Source: Elusimicrobia bacterium RIFOXYA12_FULL_51_18
Lineage (GTDB): Bacteria; Elusimicrobiota; Elusimicrobia; Elusimicrobiales; UBA9959
NCBI GenBank assembly: GCA_001800245.1
Contig: MGVA01000068.1
Coordinates: forward strand, 1-64,000
Reading direction: 5' to 3'
Length of the DNA: 64,000 nt
The notes under the pieces were generated by a model, which made no database searches, was not told the origin of the DNA, and saw only the letters and a list, made by a program, of their open reading frames with translations. Position 1 is the stretch's first letter. The number at the start of each line of letters is the position of its first letter. Positions 49,171-57,906 of the stretch are shown here, piece by piece. The position numbers and the translations under genes were made by a program.

Positions 49171-49285
49171 TTACGGAGGACGGAATAACGACCAGAAACC
49201 GGGTGCTGCTCGCGGAACGATAGATTCGCCGGTTTTAGGTTATCCGCTTCTCTAATCCTCTAAAAATGTTCAAGGAGAGTTTTGA
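49171..49285. other. Intercistronic spacer with inverted repeat (rpsK-rpsD)
   Basis: A 115-base spacer; AAACCGG (49196-49202) pairs with CCGGTTT (49230-49236). AAGGAG precedes rpsD outside the hairpin. Confidence 0.5.
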
Positions 49286-49930
49286 ATGTCCAGATATACA
49301 GGCCCCAGCTGCAAAAAATGCAGAAAAGTAAGCCAAAAGCTGTTCCTTAAAGGCAGCAAGTGCTCCACTAATTGCATCGTGGATAAGAAACTTAAAGCCA
49401 GCCGCGACAAAAAATTCACTCCAGGCGGCCACGGCGGAATGAAAAAAATGTCCGACTACGGCAAGCATCTGCGCGAAAAGCAGATCGCACGGCTTATGGC
49501 GCAGGTGACGGAAGCGCAGTTCAGGCGCTTTTTTGACAAGGCTTCCAAGGACAAGGGCAAGACCGGTGAGGCGCTGCTGCGTTTCCTGGAGGTCAGGCTT
49601 GATAACGTTGTCCGGCGTCTCGGTTTCGCGATCTCTATGAAGGCTTCAAGACAACTTGTTAACCATGGGCACATCCGCGTGAACGGCCGCCAGGTGGACA
49701 TCCCATCCTTCCTGGTAAAGCCCGGAGATACGGTGAACATCGACGCACAGGCGGCCCAATCCTCGGCGGTGAAGCTGGGACTTGACCACGCGGATAAATC
49801 CGCGCCCCGGCCGAGTTTCCTGTCCTACGATGCCGCTACCATGACCGGAAAAATGGTACGCTGGCCCGATCGCGGTGAAGTATCCATCAGCGTAGATGAG
49901 CAGCTTATAGTGGAATTTTACTCTAAATAA
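49286..49930 (+). CDS. rpsD: 30S ribosomal protein S4, zinc form
   Basis: A 214-residue S4: MSRYTGPSCKKCRKVSQKLF, with four cysteines in the first 31 residues (C9, C12, C26, C30), the zinc-binding form. The S4 RNA-binding domain follows (RLDNVVRRLGFAISMKASRQLVNHGHIRVNG in parts). It nucleates 16S assembly. CAAGGAGAG upstream. Confidence 0.97.
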   Translation: MSRYTGPSCKKCRKVSQKLFLKGSKCSTNCIVDKKLKASRDKKFTPGGHGGMKKMSDYGKHLREKQIARLMAQVTEAQFRRFFDKASKDKGKTGEALLRFLEVRLDNVVRRLGFAISMKASRQLVNHGHIRVNGRQVDIPSFLVKPGDTVNIDAQAAQSSAVKLGLDHADKSAPRPSFLSYDAATMTGKMVRWPDRGEVSISVDEQLIVEFYSK

Positions 49931-49949
49931 CCAGGAGGCAGCGCATAAA

Positions 49950-50933
49950 ATGTCCAGTTTTTCAAAACAGCTTATTATCCCCGAAGCCATAAATGTCGAG
50001 GAAAAAACCAAGACCGAGAACTATTCGAAATTCACCGCCGAGCCCTATGAAAGGGGTTACGGCCACACCATAGGCAACTCTCTGCGCCGCATTCTCCTCT
50101 CAAGCCTGGACGGAGCCGCCGTAGTGGCGGTCAGGATCAAGGGCGCCCGGCACGAATACGCCACCGTGAACGGAGTACAGGAAGACGTTATCAATGTGCT
50201 GCTGAACCTTAAAAAGCTCCGTGTGCGTCTTGTCGGCGACGGTCCCGAAACCCTGTTGCTGTCCGTGCAGGGCAAAAAGGAAGTCAAGGCCTCCGATATC
50301 CGCGAGAACGCCAATGTCGAGATCATCAACAAAGACTTGGTCATCGCGCACGTGGAATCCGGCGCGGTTTTTGAAGTGGAGCTTGAAGTCGCCAGGGGCG
50401 CCGGTTATCTGACTTCCGAAGAGATCAGGGTCCGGATGAACCTCCCCGCTGATTTTATTCCGATGGACGCGCTTTTTTCCCCGATACAGAAAGTCCACTA
50501 CAACGTGGAAAACGCCCGTGTGGGCCAGCGCACGGACTACGACAGGCTGGTCCTGGAGATCTGGACTGACGGCAGCATCAGTCCTTCCGACGCCGTGAAC
50601 AAGACCGCGTCGCTTTTACGCCGTTCCATAATTCCGTTCCTTCCCGAAGCCGAAGCCGCTGTAGAGCCGGCCAAAGCCGAGGGCGGCTCCGCCGAATCCG
50701 GAGAGAAGGGCGCGGAACTCAAAGGCGCGCTTGAGCAGGGCGTGGAGATGATAGAGCTTTCTTCCCGCGCTTCAAACTGCCTTAAAGTCGCCGGTATCCG
50801 CACCATAGGCGAACTGGTGGGCAAGACCGAAGCCGATCTGCTGTCTGTGAAAAATTTCGGCAAGAAATCTCTCGACGAGATCAAGGAAAAACTCAAGGAA
50901 ATGGGCCTCGAACTCGGGATGAAAGTGGAATAA
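49950..50933 (+). CDS. rpoA: RNA polymerase alpha subunit
   Basis: A 327-residue alpha subunit. N-terminal dimerisation domain: ERGYGHTIGNSLRRILLSSL, GVQEDVINVLLNLKKL, and DFIPMDALFSPIQKVHYNVE. A linker rich in Ala/Glu is followed by the C-terminal domain (ELSSRASNCLKVAGIRTIGELV, LLSVKNFGKKSLDEIKEKL) that touches UP elements and activators. AGGAGG at 49932. Confidence 0.98.
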   Translation: MSSFSKQLIIPEAINVEEKTKTENYSKFTAEPYERGYGHTIGNSLRRILLSSLDGAAVVAVRIKGARHEYATVNGVQEDVINVLLNLKKLRVRLVGDGPETLLLSVQGKKEVKASDIRENANVEIINKDLVIAHVESGAVFEVELEVARGAGYLTSEEIRVRMNLPADFIPMDALFSPIQKVHYNVENARVGQRTDYDRLVLEIWTDGSISPSDAVNKTASLLRRSIIPFLPEAEAAVEPAKAEGGSAESGEKGAELKGALEQGVEMIELSSRASNCLKVAGIRTIGELVGKTEADLLSVKNFGKKSLDEIKEKLKEMGLELGMKVE

Positions 50934-50995
50934 ATCTACCAGCCTATGGCTGTGCCGTTTCAGGGTTATAGCCTTCAGACGGCCTAGGAGCGTTT

Positions 50996-51340
50996 ATGAT
51001 AAAAAATCTAGGACACAGAAAGCTTTCAAAAACAGGATCTCACCGGCGCGCCATGTTCTCCAATATGGCGTCCAGCCTTCTCCTTCACGAGAAAATAAAG
51101 ACCACCGTTCCCAAAGCCAAAGAGCTTCGCCGCGTGGTGGAAGGCGTAATTAACGACGCTAAGAAGGGCCGGTGGCTGGAAGTCAGGAAGATCATACGGA
51201 TCAAGGCCATCTATCACAAGGTCTTTGATGTGCTGGCCCCCAGATATAAAGAAAGGGCCGGCGGTTGTACCAGGATCCTTAAACTTGGAGCGAGGAAAGG
51301 CGACGCCACCGAGGTCGCCATGATCAAATTGGTGGACTAA
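50996..51340 (+). CDS. rplQ: 50S ribosomal protein L17
   Basis: A 114-residue L17: NLGHRKLSKTGSHRRAMFSN, MASSLLLHEKIKTTVPKAKE, LRRVVEGVINDAKKG. It lies near the tunnel exit. Last gene of the ribosomal series; mreB starts directly after its stop codon. Confidence 0.98.
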   Translation: MIKNLGHRKLSKTGSHRRAMFSNMASSLLLHEKIKTTVPKAKELRRVVEGVINDAKKGRWLEVRKIIRIKAIYHKVFDVLAPRYKERAGGCTRILKLGARKGDATEVAMIKLVD

Positions 51341-52381
51341 ATGGTTTTTGATTATTTTTTCAGTCTTTTTTCCAACGACATAGGCATAGACCTCGGTACG
51401 GCCAATACCCTGGTATACGTCAAAGGCAAAGGCATCGTTTTACGCGAGCCTTCCGTGGTCGCTATAGATAAGAACAAGAGAAGAGTGCTGGCCGTCGGAT
51501 CGGAGGCTAAGCTTATGCTGGGCCGTACGCCCGCCAACATCGTGGCCGTGCGCCCTTTGCGCAACGGCGTCATTGCGGACTTCGAAGTCACGCAGGAAAT
51601 GATCAAGTATTTCATCAGAAAAGTGCACAACAGGCGCAGTCTTCTGCATCCCAGGATAGTTATCGGCATCCCTTCAGGCATCACTGAAGTGGAAAAACGC
51701 GCCGTGCAGGAATCGGCCGAGCAGGCCGGCGCCAGAGAAGTCTATCTTATCGAAGAGCCCATGGCGGCGGCAATAGGTTCCGAACTGCCGGTCTCCGAGC
51801 CCCATGCCAGCATGATCTGCGACATCGGGGGAGGCACCACGGAAGTGGCCGTTATTTCGCTGGGGGGAATGGTGGTGGCCAAATCCCTGGACGTCGCGGG
51901 CGACGAGATGGACGATTGTATCGTGCAATATTTTAGGAGAAAGCATAATCTGGTTATAGGTGAAACTACCGCGGAAGAAGTGAAGATACAGATCGGATCG
52001 GTTTTTCCGTTGAAAGAAGAAAAGACCATAGAGGTCAAGGGTAGGGATCAGGCTAAAGGCCTGCCTAAAACGATTCTTGTCACATCCGAAGAGATCAGAC
52101 AGGCTCTGATGGAGCCCGTCCAGCTCATAGTGGACATTATTAAACAGGTTTTAGAAGAAACCCCTCCCGAACTTTCATCCGACCTTGTGGACAGAGGCAT
52201 GGTCCTTGCCGGCGGCGGCTCCTTGTTAAGGGGCTTCCCCGAACTTATCAGGCAGGAGACCGAATTGCCGGTTCACAGGGCGGCCGATCCGCTCAGCTGT
52301 GTCGCCTTAGGCTGCGGCAAGTACCTTGAAGAACTGGATAAGATACAGCAGAGACCCGATTTTTTAAAGTCATATCATTAA
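51341..52381 (+). CDS. mreB: Rod-shape-determining protein MreB
   Basis: A 346-residue bacterial actin: phosphate-1 loop [36 protein letters not shown], phosphate-2 loop [18 protein letters not shown], and adenosine motif [17 protein letters not shown]. It polymerises under the inner membrane and guides lateral wall synthesis with MreCD, RodA and PBP2, all encoded next. The ATG follows the rplQ stop without a gap, so it may be cotranscribed with the ribosomal genes, an uncommon link of translation and cell shape. Confidence 0.98.
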   Translation: MVFDYFFSLFSNDIGIDLGTANTLVYVKGKGIVLREPSVVAIDKNKRRVLAVGSEAKLMLGRTPANIVAVRPLRNGVIADFEVTQEMIKYFIRKVHNRRSLLHPRIVIGIPSGITEVEKRAVQESAEQAGAREVYLIEEPMAAAIGSELPVSEPHASMICDIGGGTTEVAVISLGGMVVAKSLDVAGDEMDDCIVQYFRRKHNLVIGETTAEEVKIQIGSVFPLKEEKTIEVKGRDQAKGLPKTILVTSEEIRQALMEPVQLIVDIIKQVLEETPPELSSDLVDRGMVLAGGGSLLRGFPELIRQETELPVHRAADPLSCVALGCGKYLEELDKIQQRPDFLKSYH

Positions 52382-52574
52382 TTAAAGGCGCTCAAGTCTT
52401 TCTCCACAGTTTTATACGACCGGCAGGTCCGCGCCTTTTAATTCCGATAAAATCGAGTCTCCCGTTTAAAGGGAAGACTATGATCCCACCATTCGCTTAT
52501 CCGCGCAAGGCGGATACTATCATATCCCTGCGCGGACCCGGCGGCGGTCTTTATGGCCGCGGGCAGGTGGCGGG
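52382..52574. promoter_or_regulatory. mreB-mreC intergenic region with hairpins
   Basis: AAAGGCGC (52385-52392) pairs with GCGCCTTT (52430-52437), followed by TAATT, a possible weak terminator for mreB. CCGCGCA and TGCGCGG near 52501-52536 form another hairpin. GATAAAAT at 52446 is -10-like and might start a separate mreC transcript. Confidence 0.4.
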
Positions 52575-53426
52575 ATGAACAGGGAAAAAGACATGGCAAA
52601 CTACGCTGTTGTCTTTTTTGTCGTTATTTCCGCCCTGCTTCTTCTTTTTCCTTCCACCAGGGTCGCCCAGACCGTCCGCATCATATCAAGCTACAGTCTA
52701 TATCCATCCCTCCACTACGGAGAGAAATACGATTATTTTATCCGCAATGTCCCCCAAAATTTCCTAAACATCCTTAAAGTGGACCAGGAGAACCGGACCC
52801 TGACCGCCATGATAAAAGAACTTGAGATCTCCAATAAAACGGCCGAGTCCGCGATGGAGGAGAACCGGCGGCTGACTTTGGAGATGGGCCTCTCGCGCAA
52901 TATCCAGCTTAAAGGGGTCTGGGCGCGCGTTGTGAACAAGAATCCGCAGGACTGGTACGGCGCGTTTTTCATCAACAAGGGCTCGCGGGCCGGCATCACG
53001 CTCAATTCAACCGTGGTCGGGTTCGAGAACGGACAAGTCGGACTTGCCGGCCGGGTTTTTGAAGTTTATCCTGATTTTTCCAAAGTGCTGCTTATCACCA
53101 ACGGCGTTTCTTCCGTGATCTGTTCTCTGCCCGGCGCTAATTTCGAGGGCCTGGCCGAAGGCCGGGGTACCTGGCTCCTGAAGGTGAATTATATACCGGA
53201 AGGCTCAGATATAGCCGAAGGCATGGAACTAGTCACTTCCCCCGGAGGGTTGCTGTTCCCCCAGGGGCTGCCGGTGGGCCGCGTGCAGAAAGTGCATCCA
53301 AAGGAATCTTTCATGAATTTTATCACCGCGGACGTGTCCCCCGCGATAACTATCAACGCGCTCAAGGAGGTCTATATCGTGAAAAAAGACCTTCCGCCGG
53401 ACCTGCAGGGAGCCGTGGCCAAATAA
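52575..53426 (+). CDS. mreC: Rod-shape-determining protein MreC
   Basis: A 283-residue protein: one transmembrane helix (YAVVFFVVISALLLLFPS), a coiled coil (NRTLTAMIKELEISNKTAESAMEENRRL in parts) and two beta-barrels with GVWARVVNKNPQDWYGAFFINKGS and GLPVGRVQKVHP. It spans the periplasm and binds PBP2. An in-frame ATG at 52593 (AGGGAAAAAG upstream) is an equally good start. Confidence 0.95.
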   Translation: MNREKDMANYAVVFFVVISALLLLFPSTRVAQTVRIISSYSLYPSLHYGEKYDYFIRNVPQNFLNILKVDQENRTLTAMIKELEISNKTAESAMEENRRLTLEMGLSRNIQLKGVWARVVNKNPQDWYGAFFINKGSRAGITLNSTVVGFENGQVGLAGRVFEVYPDFSKVLLITNGVSSVICSLPGANFEGLAEGRGTWLLKVNYIPEGSDIAEGMELVTSPGGLLFPQGLPVGRVQKVHPKESFMNFITADVSPAITINALKEVYIVKKDLPPDLQGAVAK

Positions 53427-53427
53427 T

Positions 53428-53907
53428 ATGGGCATTATCGGAGATATCCTGATTTACATTCTGACCGGGCTTGTCCACTGGTGGTGGACCGCCAATCTTT
53501 CCGTTTTCGGCGTGTCCCCTAATATAGTTTTTTCCGCGGCGCTGTCGGCCGCCATCATCGCCCGTCCCGCCAAGGCTATTTCATATTGTTTTCTATTCGG
53601 GATATATCTGGACCTGCTGGGCTCCAATCTTTTCGGCGCTTACGCGCTTACCTACACGCTCATGGCGTATGGTATTTATATGATGAAGCGCCATCTCGAC
53701 CTAATCGGCCCTTTTTCACAGATCATCGCGGCCCTGGCGCTCACCGTTGTCACAATGTTGTTTTATCAGGGTTTGTCCCTGGCGCTGGCCAAGATAAATC
53801 CGCTGCAGCTTAAAGCGTTCCTGGTGGAGCCTTTCCTGAACGCGATAGCGGTTCCGATAATGTTCTATTTTTTTGTGCAGCTTAAAAGAAGGTTCAACCT
53901 GTTATGA
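53428..53907 (+). CDS. mreD: Rod-shape-determining protein MreD
   Basis: A 159-residue membrane protein with about five hydrophobic helices (FSAALSAAIIARPAKAISYC, GIYLDLLGSNLFGAYALTYT, IIAALALTVVTMLFY). It starts one base after mreC and overlaps mrdA by four bases. MreD connects the elongasome in the membrane. Confidence 0.93.
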   Translation: MGIIGDILIYILTGLVHWWWTANLSVFGVSPNIVFSAALSAAIIARPAKAISYCFLFGIYLDLLGSNLFGAYALTYTLMAYGIYMMKRHLDLIGPFSQIIAALALTVVTMLFYQGLSLALAKINPLQLKAFLVEPFLNAIAVPIMFYFFVQLKRRFNLL

Positions 53908-55766
53908 TAGAGCGCGGTATCTCCCAGGACAGGATAAACCTCTTATGGAGCCTGGTTACGGCGGTGGCGCTGGTATTCGCTCTGCGGCTGGTCAACCTCC
54001 AGATCCTGATGCACGCGCATTACAGGGAAATAGCGGAAAGGAACAGGACCCAGATTTTATCCCAGGCCGCGCCGCGGGGGCGCATCTATACCAGGGATTC
54101 CGCCGCGGTAGCCACCAATAAGCCTTCTTTCAGCCTGATCTATTTTCCGGGAGAGATGAAATCCGCGGAGGCTATGGACGGCATGGCCCGCAGTCTTTCC
54201 CATTATCTCAACATTCCCTTTGACGATCTTCAGGCCAACCTTTACAGAGCGGTCAAAAAAGGCGCGCCTATGCGTCTGGCCGAAAACCTCTCCTCGAAAG
54301 CCATGTTCTCCCTCTCCGAGCTCAAAACGATGTATTCCGGCATAGACATAATCGTTGAGGCCCGCCGCTATTACCCTTTCGGAAATTATCTGAGCCATCT
54401 GACCGGCTATATCAGCAAGATGGACGCAAAGGAATGGGCGGTATACGGGAAGGATAAGAATTACGCCATGGATTCGCGCATAGGCAAAGCGGGGCTGGAG
54501 AAGATGTATGAAAGGGATCTGAAAGGAAAGGACGGGGGCATTTATCTGGAAGTGGATTCCAGGGGCAGGCTCAGCAAGATCCTCGAAAGCCGCAAATGGG
54601 AGACCGGCGCGGATATCTATCTGACCATAGATTCCAAGATACAGTCGGCGGCGGAAGAGGGGCTCAAAAAATCCAACACGGGCAAAGGCGCGGTGGTGGC
54701 CATAGACCCCAGGTCCGGCGCGATATTGGCTTTAGCCTCCATGCCCGATTACGATCCGAACCGCTTCGTTTCCTACTCCGATCAAAAATCATCGGACAGC
54801 ATGAAAGCGCTGCCGGAATTCAACGTGGCCGTGCAGGGTGTTTACCCGCCCGCTTCCACGTTCAAGATACTCAGTTCAATAGCGGCTTTGGAGTCCGGCC
54901 GGGTGTCTCCGGCCGAAACTTTTTTCTGCCCCGGCTATTACGACGCCGGCAGCCGCGTTTTCAAATGCTGGGAAAAGAAAGGCCACGGCAAGGTTGATCT
55001 TATCCAGGGGCTGGCTAAATCCTGCGACGTATATTATTACAACCTCGGCATCAGGACGGGCGCTCTGAACATAGAAAAATACGCCCGCCTTTTCCGGCTG
55101 GGCGTGCCCACCGGCATCCCGCTGCCGGATGAAAAGAGCGGCAATATTTTCGGGCCCAGCAAGCGCGCCGCAAATAAAAGCTATTGGTTCATAGGCGACA
55201 CGCTGAACCTGGCCATCGGCCAGGGCGAAACGCTTGTGACCCCCATACAGATGGCGCAGGTAGCCGCGGTCATTGCCAATGGCGGAATCTTCTGGCGCCC
55301 GTATTATGTGGACCACATCGTAAACAACGAAGGGCAGATCTCTTTCAGAGGCAAACCTGAAAAAATCTCTCAGATCCAGCTCAAGGAAAGCACCCGCGCT
55401 ATCCTTAAAGAAGGTCTGAGAGAGGTGATCCTTTCCGGCACCGGCCAGTCGACTAAGATCGAAGGCGTGGAGGTTTTCGGCAAGACCGGCACGGCCCAGA
55501 ACCCGCAGGGGAGAGACCACGCCTGGTTCGTAGCGTTCGCCCAGCTTCCCAACGGGCCGGCCGAGATAGCGGTGGCCGTACTGGTTGAGCACGGTCTGCA
55601 CGGGGCGTCCACCGCGGGTCCGATAGTCAGGGATGTGGTGCTGGCCGCGATGAACGGCCGCCTTCCGGAGCGCCGCGTGATGGTAAAGACTTTACCGGCC
55701 GCCGGGCTTGAAGCCGTGGCCGGATCCACAATGCCTCCCGCCGCGGTGGAGGAGGACGAAAGATGA
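53904..55766 (+). CDS. mrdA: Penicillin-binding protein 2 (peptidoglycan transpeptidase)
   Basis: A 620-residue class B PBP. Signal anchor at residues 12-35 (NLLWSLVTAVALVFALRLVN); the pedestal domain includes RGRIYTRDSAAVATNKPSFS and YYPFGNYLSHLTGYI. The transpeptidase domain carries the catalytic SxxK (S318-K321 in PPASTFKILS), SxN-like SCDVYYYN and KTGTAQNPQGRDHAWFVAF. It crosslinks wall during elongation with RodA. The stop overlaps rodA. Confidence 0.97.
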   Translation: MIERGISQDRINLLWSLVTAVALVFALRLVNLQILMHAHYREIAERNRTQILSQAAPRGRIYTRDSAAVATNKPSFSLIYFPGEMKSAEAMDGMARSLSHYLNIPFDDLQANLYRAVKKGAPMRLAENLSSKAMFSLSELKTMYSGIDIIVEARRYYPFGNYLSHLTGYISKMDAKEWAVYGKDKNYAMDSRIGKAGLEKMYERDLKGKDGGIYLEVDSRGRLSKILESRKWETGADIYLTIDSKIQSAAEEGLKKSNTGKGAVVAIDPRSGAILALASMPDYDPNRFVSYSDQKSSDSMKALPEFNVAVQGVYPPASTFKILSSIAALESGRVSPAETFFCPGYYDAGSRVFKCWEKKGHGKVDLIQGLAKSCDVYYYNLGIRTGALNIEKYARLFRLGVPTGIPLPDEKSGNIFGPSKRAANKSYWFIGDTLNLAIGQGETLVTPIQMAQVAAVIANGGIFWRPYYVDHIVNNEGQISFRGKPEKISQIQLKESTRAILKEGLREVILSGTGQSTKIEGVEVFGKTGTAQNPQGRDHAWFVAFAQLPNGPAEIAVAVLVEHGLHGASTAGPIVRDVVLAAMNGRLPERRVMVKTLPAAGLEAVAGSTMPPAAVEEDER

Positions 55767-57103
55767 TCACCGCTTCCCAGACCGGCCTTAAAAAGAACCG
55801 CATGGATTGGATCCTATTTTTTTCCGTCCTGGCGCTCATTACCATGGGTACGCTGGCGATCTCTTCTTCCGTCGCCGTCCTGCCGTCTCATTTCCGTATC
55901 ATCAGGACTCATTTTATCGCAGTTCCCCTGGGATTCATGGCTTTTGCGGCTGTCTGGAGCCTCAACTATCAGATCTTTCAGGATCAATGGCAGTTCGTTT
56001 ATGGAGCCGTGCTCCTTATGCTGGTGGGCGTGCTTATTTTCGGAGTTATAGACAAGGGTTCCAGATCCTGGTACCACCTGCCTTTCTTTTCCGTGCAGCC
56101 GTCCGAATTCGCGCGCGTAGGCCTTATTCTGGTGCTCGCCAATTACCTGGATAAAAAGATCACGAAGATCAGGGAGTTCCAGGTGGTGCTGGGGGCTTTG
56201 ATGCTGAGCATGCCGGTGTTCTTCCTGCTCATAAAACAGCCGGATTTTTCGGCCATACTCCTGACCCTGCCGGTAGTCCTGATAATGCTGTTCGCCGCGG
56301 GCGCGAATATCTTTCACTTGTCCATTATCCTGGGGTACAGTTTCATCTCGGCTCTTTTCCCCATTCTGTGGACCGTTATTACCCTGAACCCGGAACTCCT
56401 CGACAGCCCGCTGGTCGGTTATTTTTTCCACCTTTCGGATTTCGGCTGGAGCGCTCTGACGTTCGTGTTCGGTGTGGGGGCCGCGGCCTACCTCCTGTGG
56501 GTTCTTTCGGTTAAGTTGTATTCCAATATTTCCGGCGTTTTTTTCGGGGGAGCGGCCCTTGTGCTTATACTGGGCTTCTTCTCCGGAGTTATGGTCAAGA
56601 ATCAGATGCGGTATTACCAGCAAAAACGGCTTGAAGTATTCCTGTCCCCGGAATCGGATCCGAAAGGGGCCGGCTACAATCTGCTGCAGGCGCGTATCGC
56701 CATAGGTTCCGGAGGAGTGCTGGGCAAGGGCATATTTTCCGGAACGCAGTCCCGGCTGGGTTTTGTTCCGGAGCGTCATACCGATTTTATTCTGGCGGTA
56801 GTGGGAGAAGAAATGGGGTTCTGGGGCACCATGCTGGTAATGGGCTTTTACGTCCTGATCCTCGGCCGGATACGTATCTGCGCCAAGCTCGCGCGCGACC
56901 GGTTCGGCTACCTGGTAAACTGCGGCATTTTCGGCATGTTCATGGTTTATTTTTGCATCAATTTCGGCATGCTCCTCGGTTTGAGCCCCGTGGCCGGTGT
57001 GCCGCTGCCGCTTCTTTCTTACGGCGGGTCCAATCTTGTGGCCACCCTGATCTCTCTCGGCCTGGTGCAATCTGTGTACGCCAGGCGGTATGCGCTGGTG
57101 TAA
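55763..57103 (+). CDS. rodA: Peptidoglycan glycosyltransferase RodA (SEDS family)
   Basis: A 446-residue membrane protein with about ten helices. SEDS landmarks: DKGSRSWYHLPFFSVQPSEFARVG, QPDFSAILLTLPVVLIMLF, then SGTQSRLGFVPERHTDFILAVVGEEMGF in parts and PVAGVPLPLLSYGGSNLVA near the end. It polymerises lipid II and pairs with PBP2. A roughly 110-residue middle stretch holds extra helices. Overlap of four bases with mrdA. Confidence 0.97.
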   Translation: MITASQTGLKKNRMDWILFFSVLALITMGTLAISSSVAVLPSHFRIIRTHFIAVPLGFMAFAAVWSLNYQIFQDQWQFVYGAVLLMLVGVLIFGVIDKGSRSWYHLPFFSVQPSEFARVGLILVLANYLDKKITKIREFQVVLGALMLSMPVFFLLIKQPDFSAILLTLPVVLIMLFAAGANIFHLSIILGYSFISALFPILWTVITLNPELLDSPLVGYFFHLSDFGWSALTFVFGVGAAAYLLWVLSVKLYSNISGVFFGGAALVLILGFFSGVMVKNQMRYYQQKRLEVFLSPESDPKGAGYNLLQARIAIGSGGVLGKGIFSGTQSRLGFVPERHTDFILAVVGEEMGFWGTMLVMGFYVLILGRIRICAKLARDRFGYLVNCGIFGMFMVYFCINFGMLLGLSPVAGVPLPLLSYGGSNLVATLISLGLVQSVYARRYALV

Positions 57104-57197
57104 ACCGGTTTTAAGCCAAGGGAAAGCTCAGCAGGAAAGAAGCGGAGGAAAAAGCAAACAGGGATGAAAGTTTTTTGGTTTGACTTGCTGGTGAAAT

Positions 57198-57875
57198 ATG
57201 GATAACGTACCTAAATCCAGGATGAGGCTGAGGTTCACCCGCCTTAAAGGCGCCTGGAACATGTCGCATCTGGAGCAGATAAGGGCGCTTAGGGATATGG
57301 CGGCCGCGTCCGGTCTTGATTGTTGTCCCGCCAGGAACGGAAAAAATCTGGTCCCGAAGATGTCTTTCGGACCGGCGCTGTCGGCGGGCTATGAAAGCCT
57401 CTGTGAGTATGCGGATCTCTATCTCGCTCAAACCTGCAAAGAAGAGATCGTGGGGGCGAAACTGTCGGCGGTGAAATCCGGGGCGTTTTCCCTGGTGTCG
57501 GTTAAAAGGGTGCCGGTTTATTTTCCGTCCATAGAGGCCAGCGTCAGCGCGGCGCGCTATCTCATCGAAGCGGATTTTAAGGGGAACTTTACCCGGGAGG
57601 CTGTGGACATTTTTTTGGCGCGGAAAAGCGCGCTATATGCAAAACCGGGCGCCGCCGGCCCCGGCGCTACGCTGGACGTTCGGCCTGTGGTTATGAGCGC
57701 CGAGCTGGACGCGGCCGCGGGCGGCTTGCGCCTGGTGCTCAGGGTGGAGCCGGGAAAGAACGTTAAACCCGTAGAGGTCCTGGGCGTAATGGCCGGCGGG
57801 GAAATGGAAATTAAAAGAGTGGTAAGGGAAGAATTGTACTGGCTTGACTCAAAAGGCGGGCTGGAAGTGATTTAA
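57198..57875 (+). CDS. TIGR03936/DUF2344 radical-SAM-linked protein
   Basis: A 225-residue protein that matches the small DUF2344 family usually found fused or next to a TIGR03960 radical-SAM enzyme and near rng: RMRLRFTRLKGAWNMSHLEQ, then KNLVPKMSFGPALSAGYESLCEYADLYL in parts. The function is unknown; a role in RNA or ribosome modification has been proposed from context only. No radical-SAM partner is in the window, but rng follows after 31 bases. Confidence 0.85.
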   Translation: MDNVPKSRMRLRFTRLKGAWNMSHLEQIRALRDMAAASGLDCCPARNGKNLVPKMSFGPALSAGYESLCEYADLYLAQTCKEEIVGAKLSAVKSGAFSLVSVKRVPVYFPSIEASVSAARYLIEADFKGNFTREAVDIFLARKSALYAKPGAAGPGATLDVRPVVMSAELDAAAGGLRLVLRVEPGKNVKPVEVLGVMAGGEMEIKRVVREELYWLDSKGGLEVI

Positions 57876-57906
57876 CCTTTCATTATATAAGGAGCGTTTT
57901 AATAAT

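Noticed and set aside
55814-57070. Long antisense frame (418 codons) opposite rodA, and similar ones opposite rng (57883-59127), mrdA and rplB
   Set aside because: They mirror GC-rich codons of well-supported genes, are rich in His/Gln/Arg, match no protein type and have no ribosome-binding sites.
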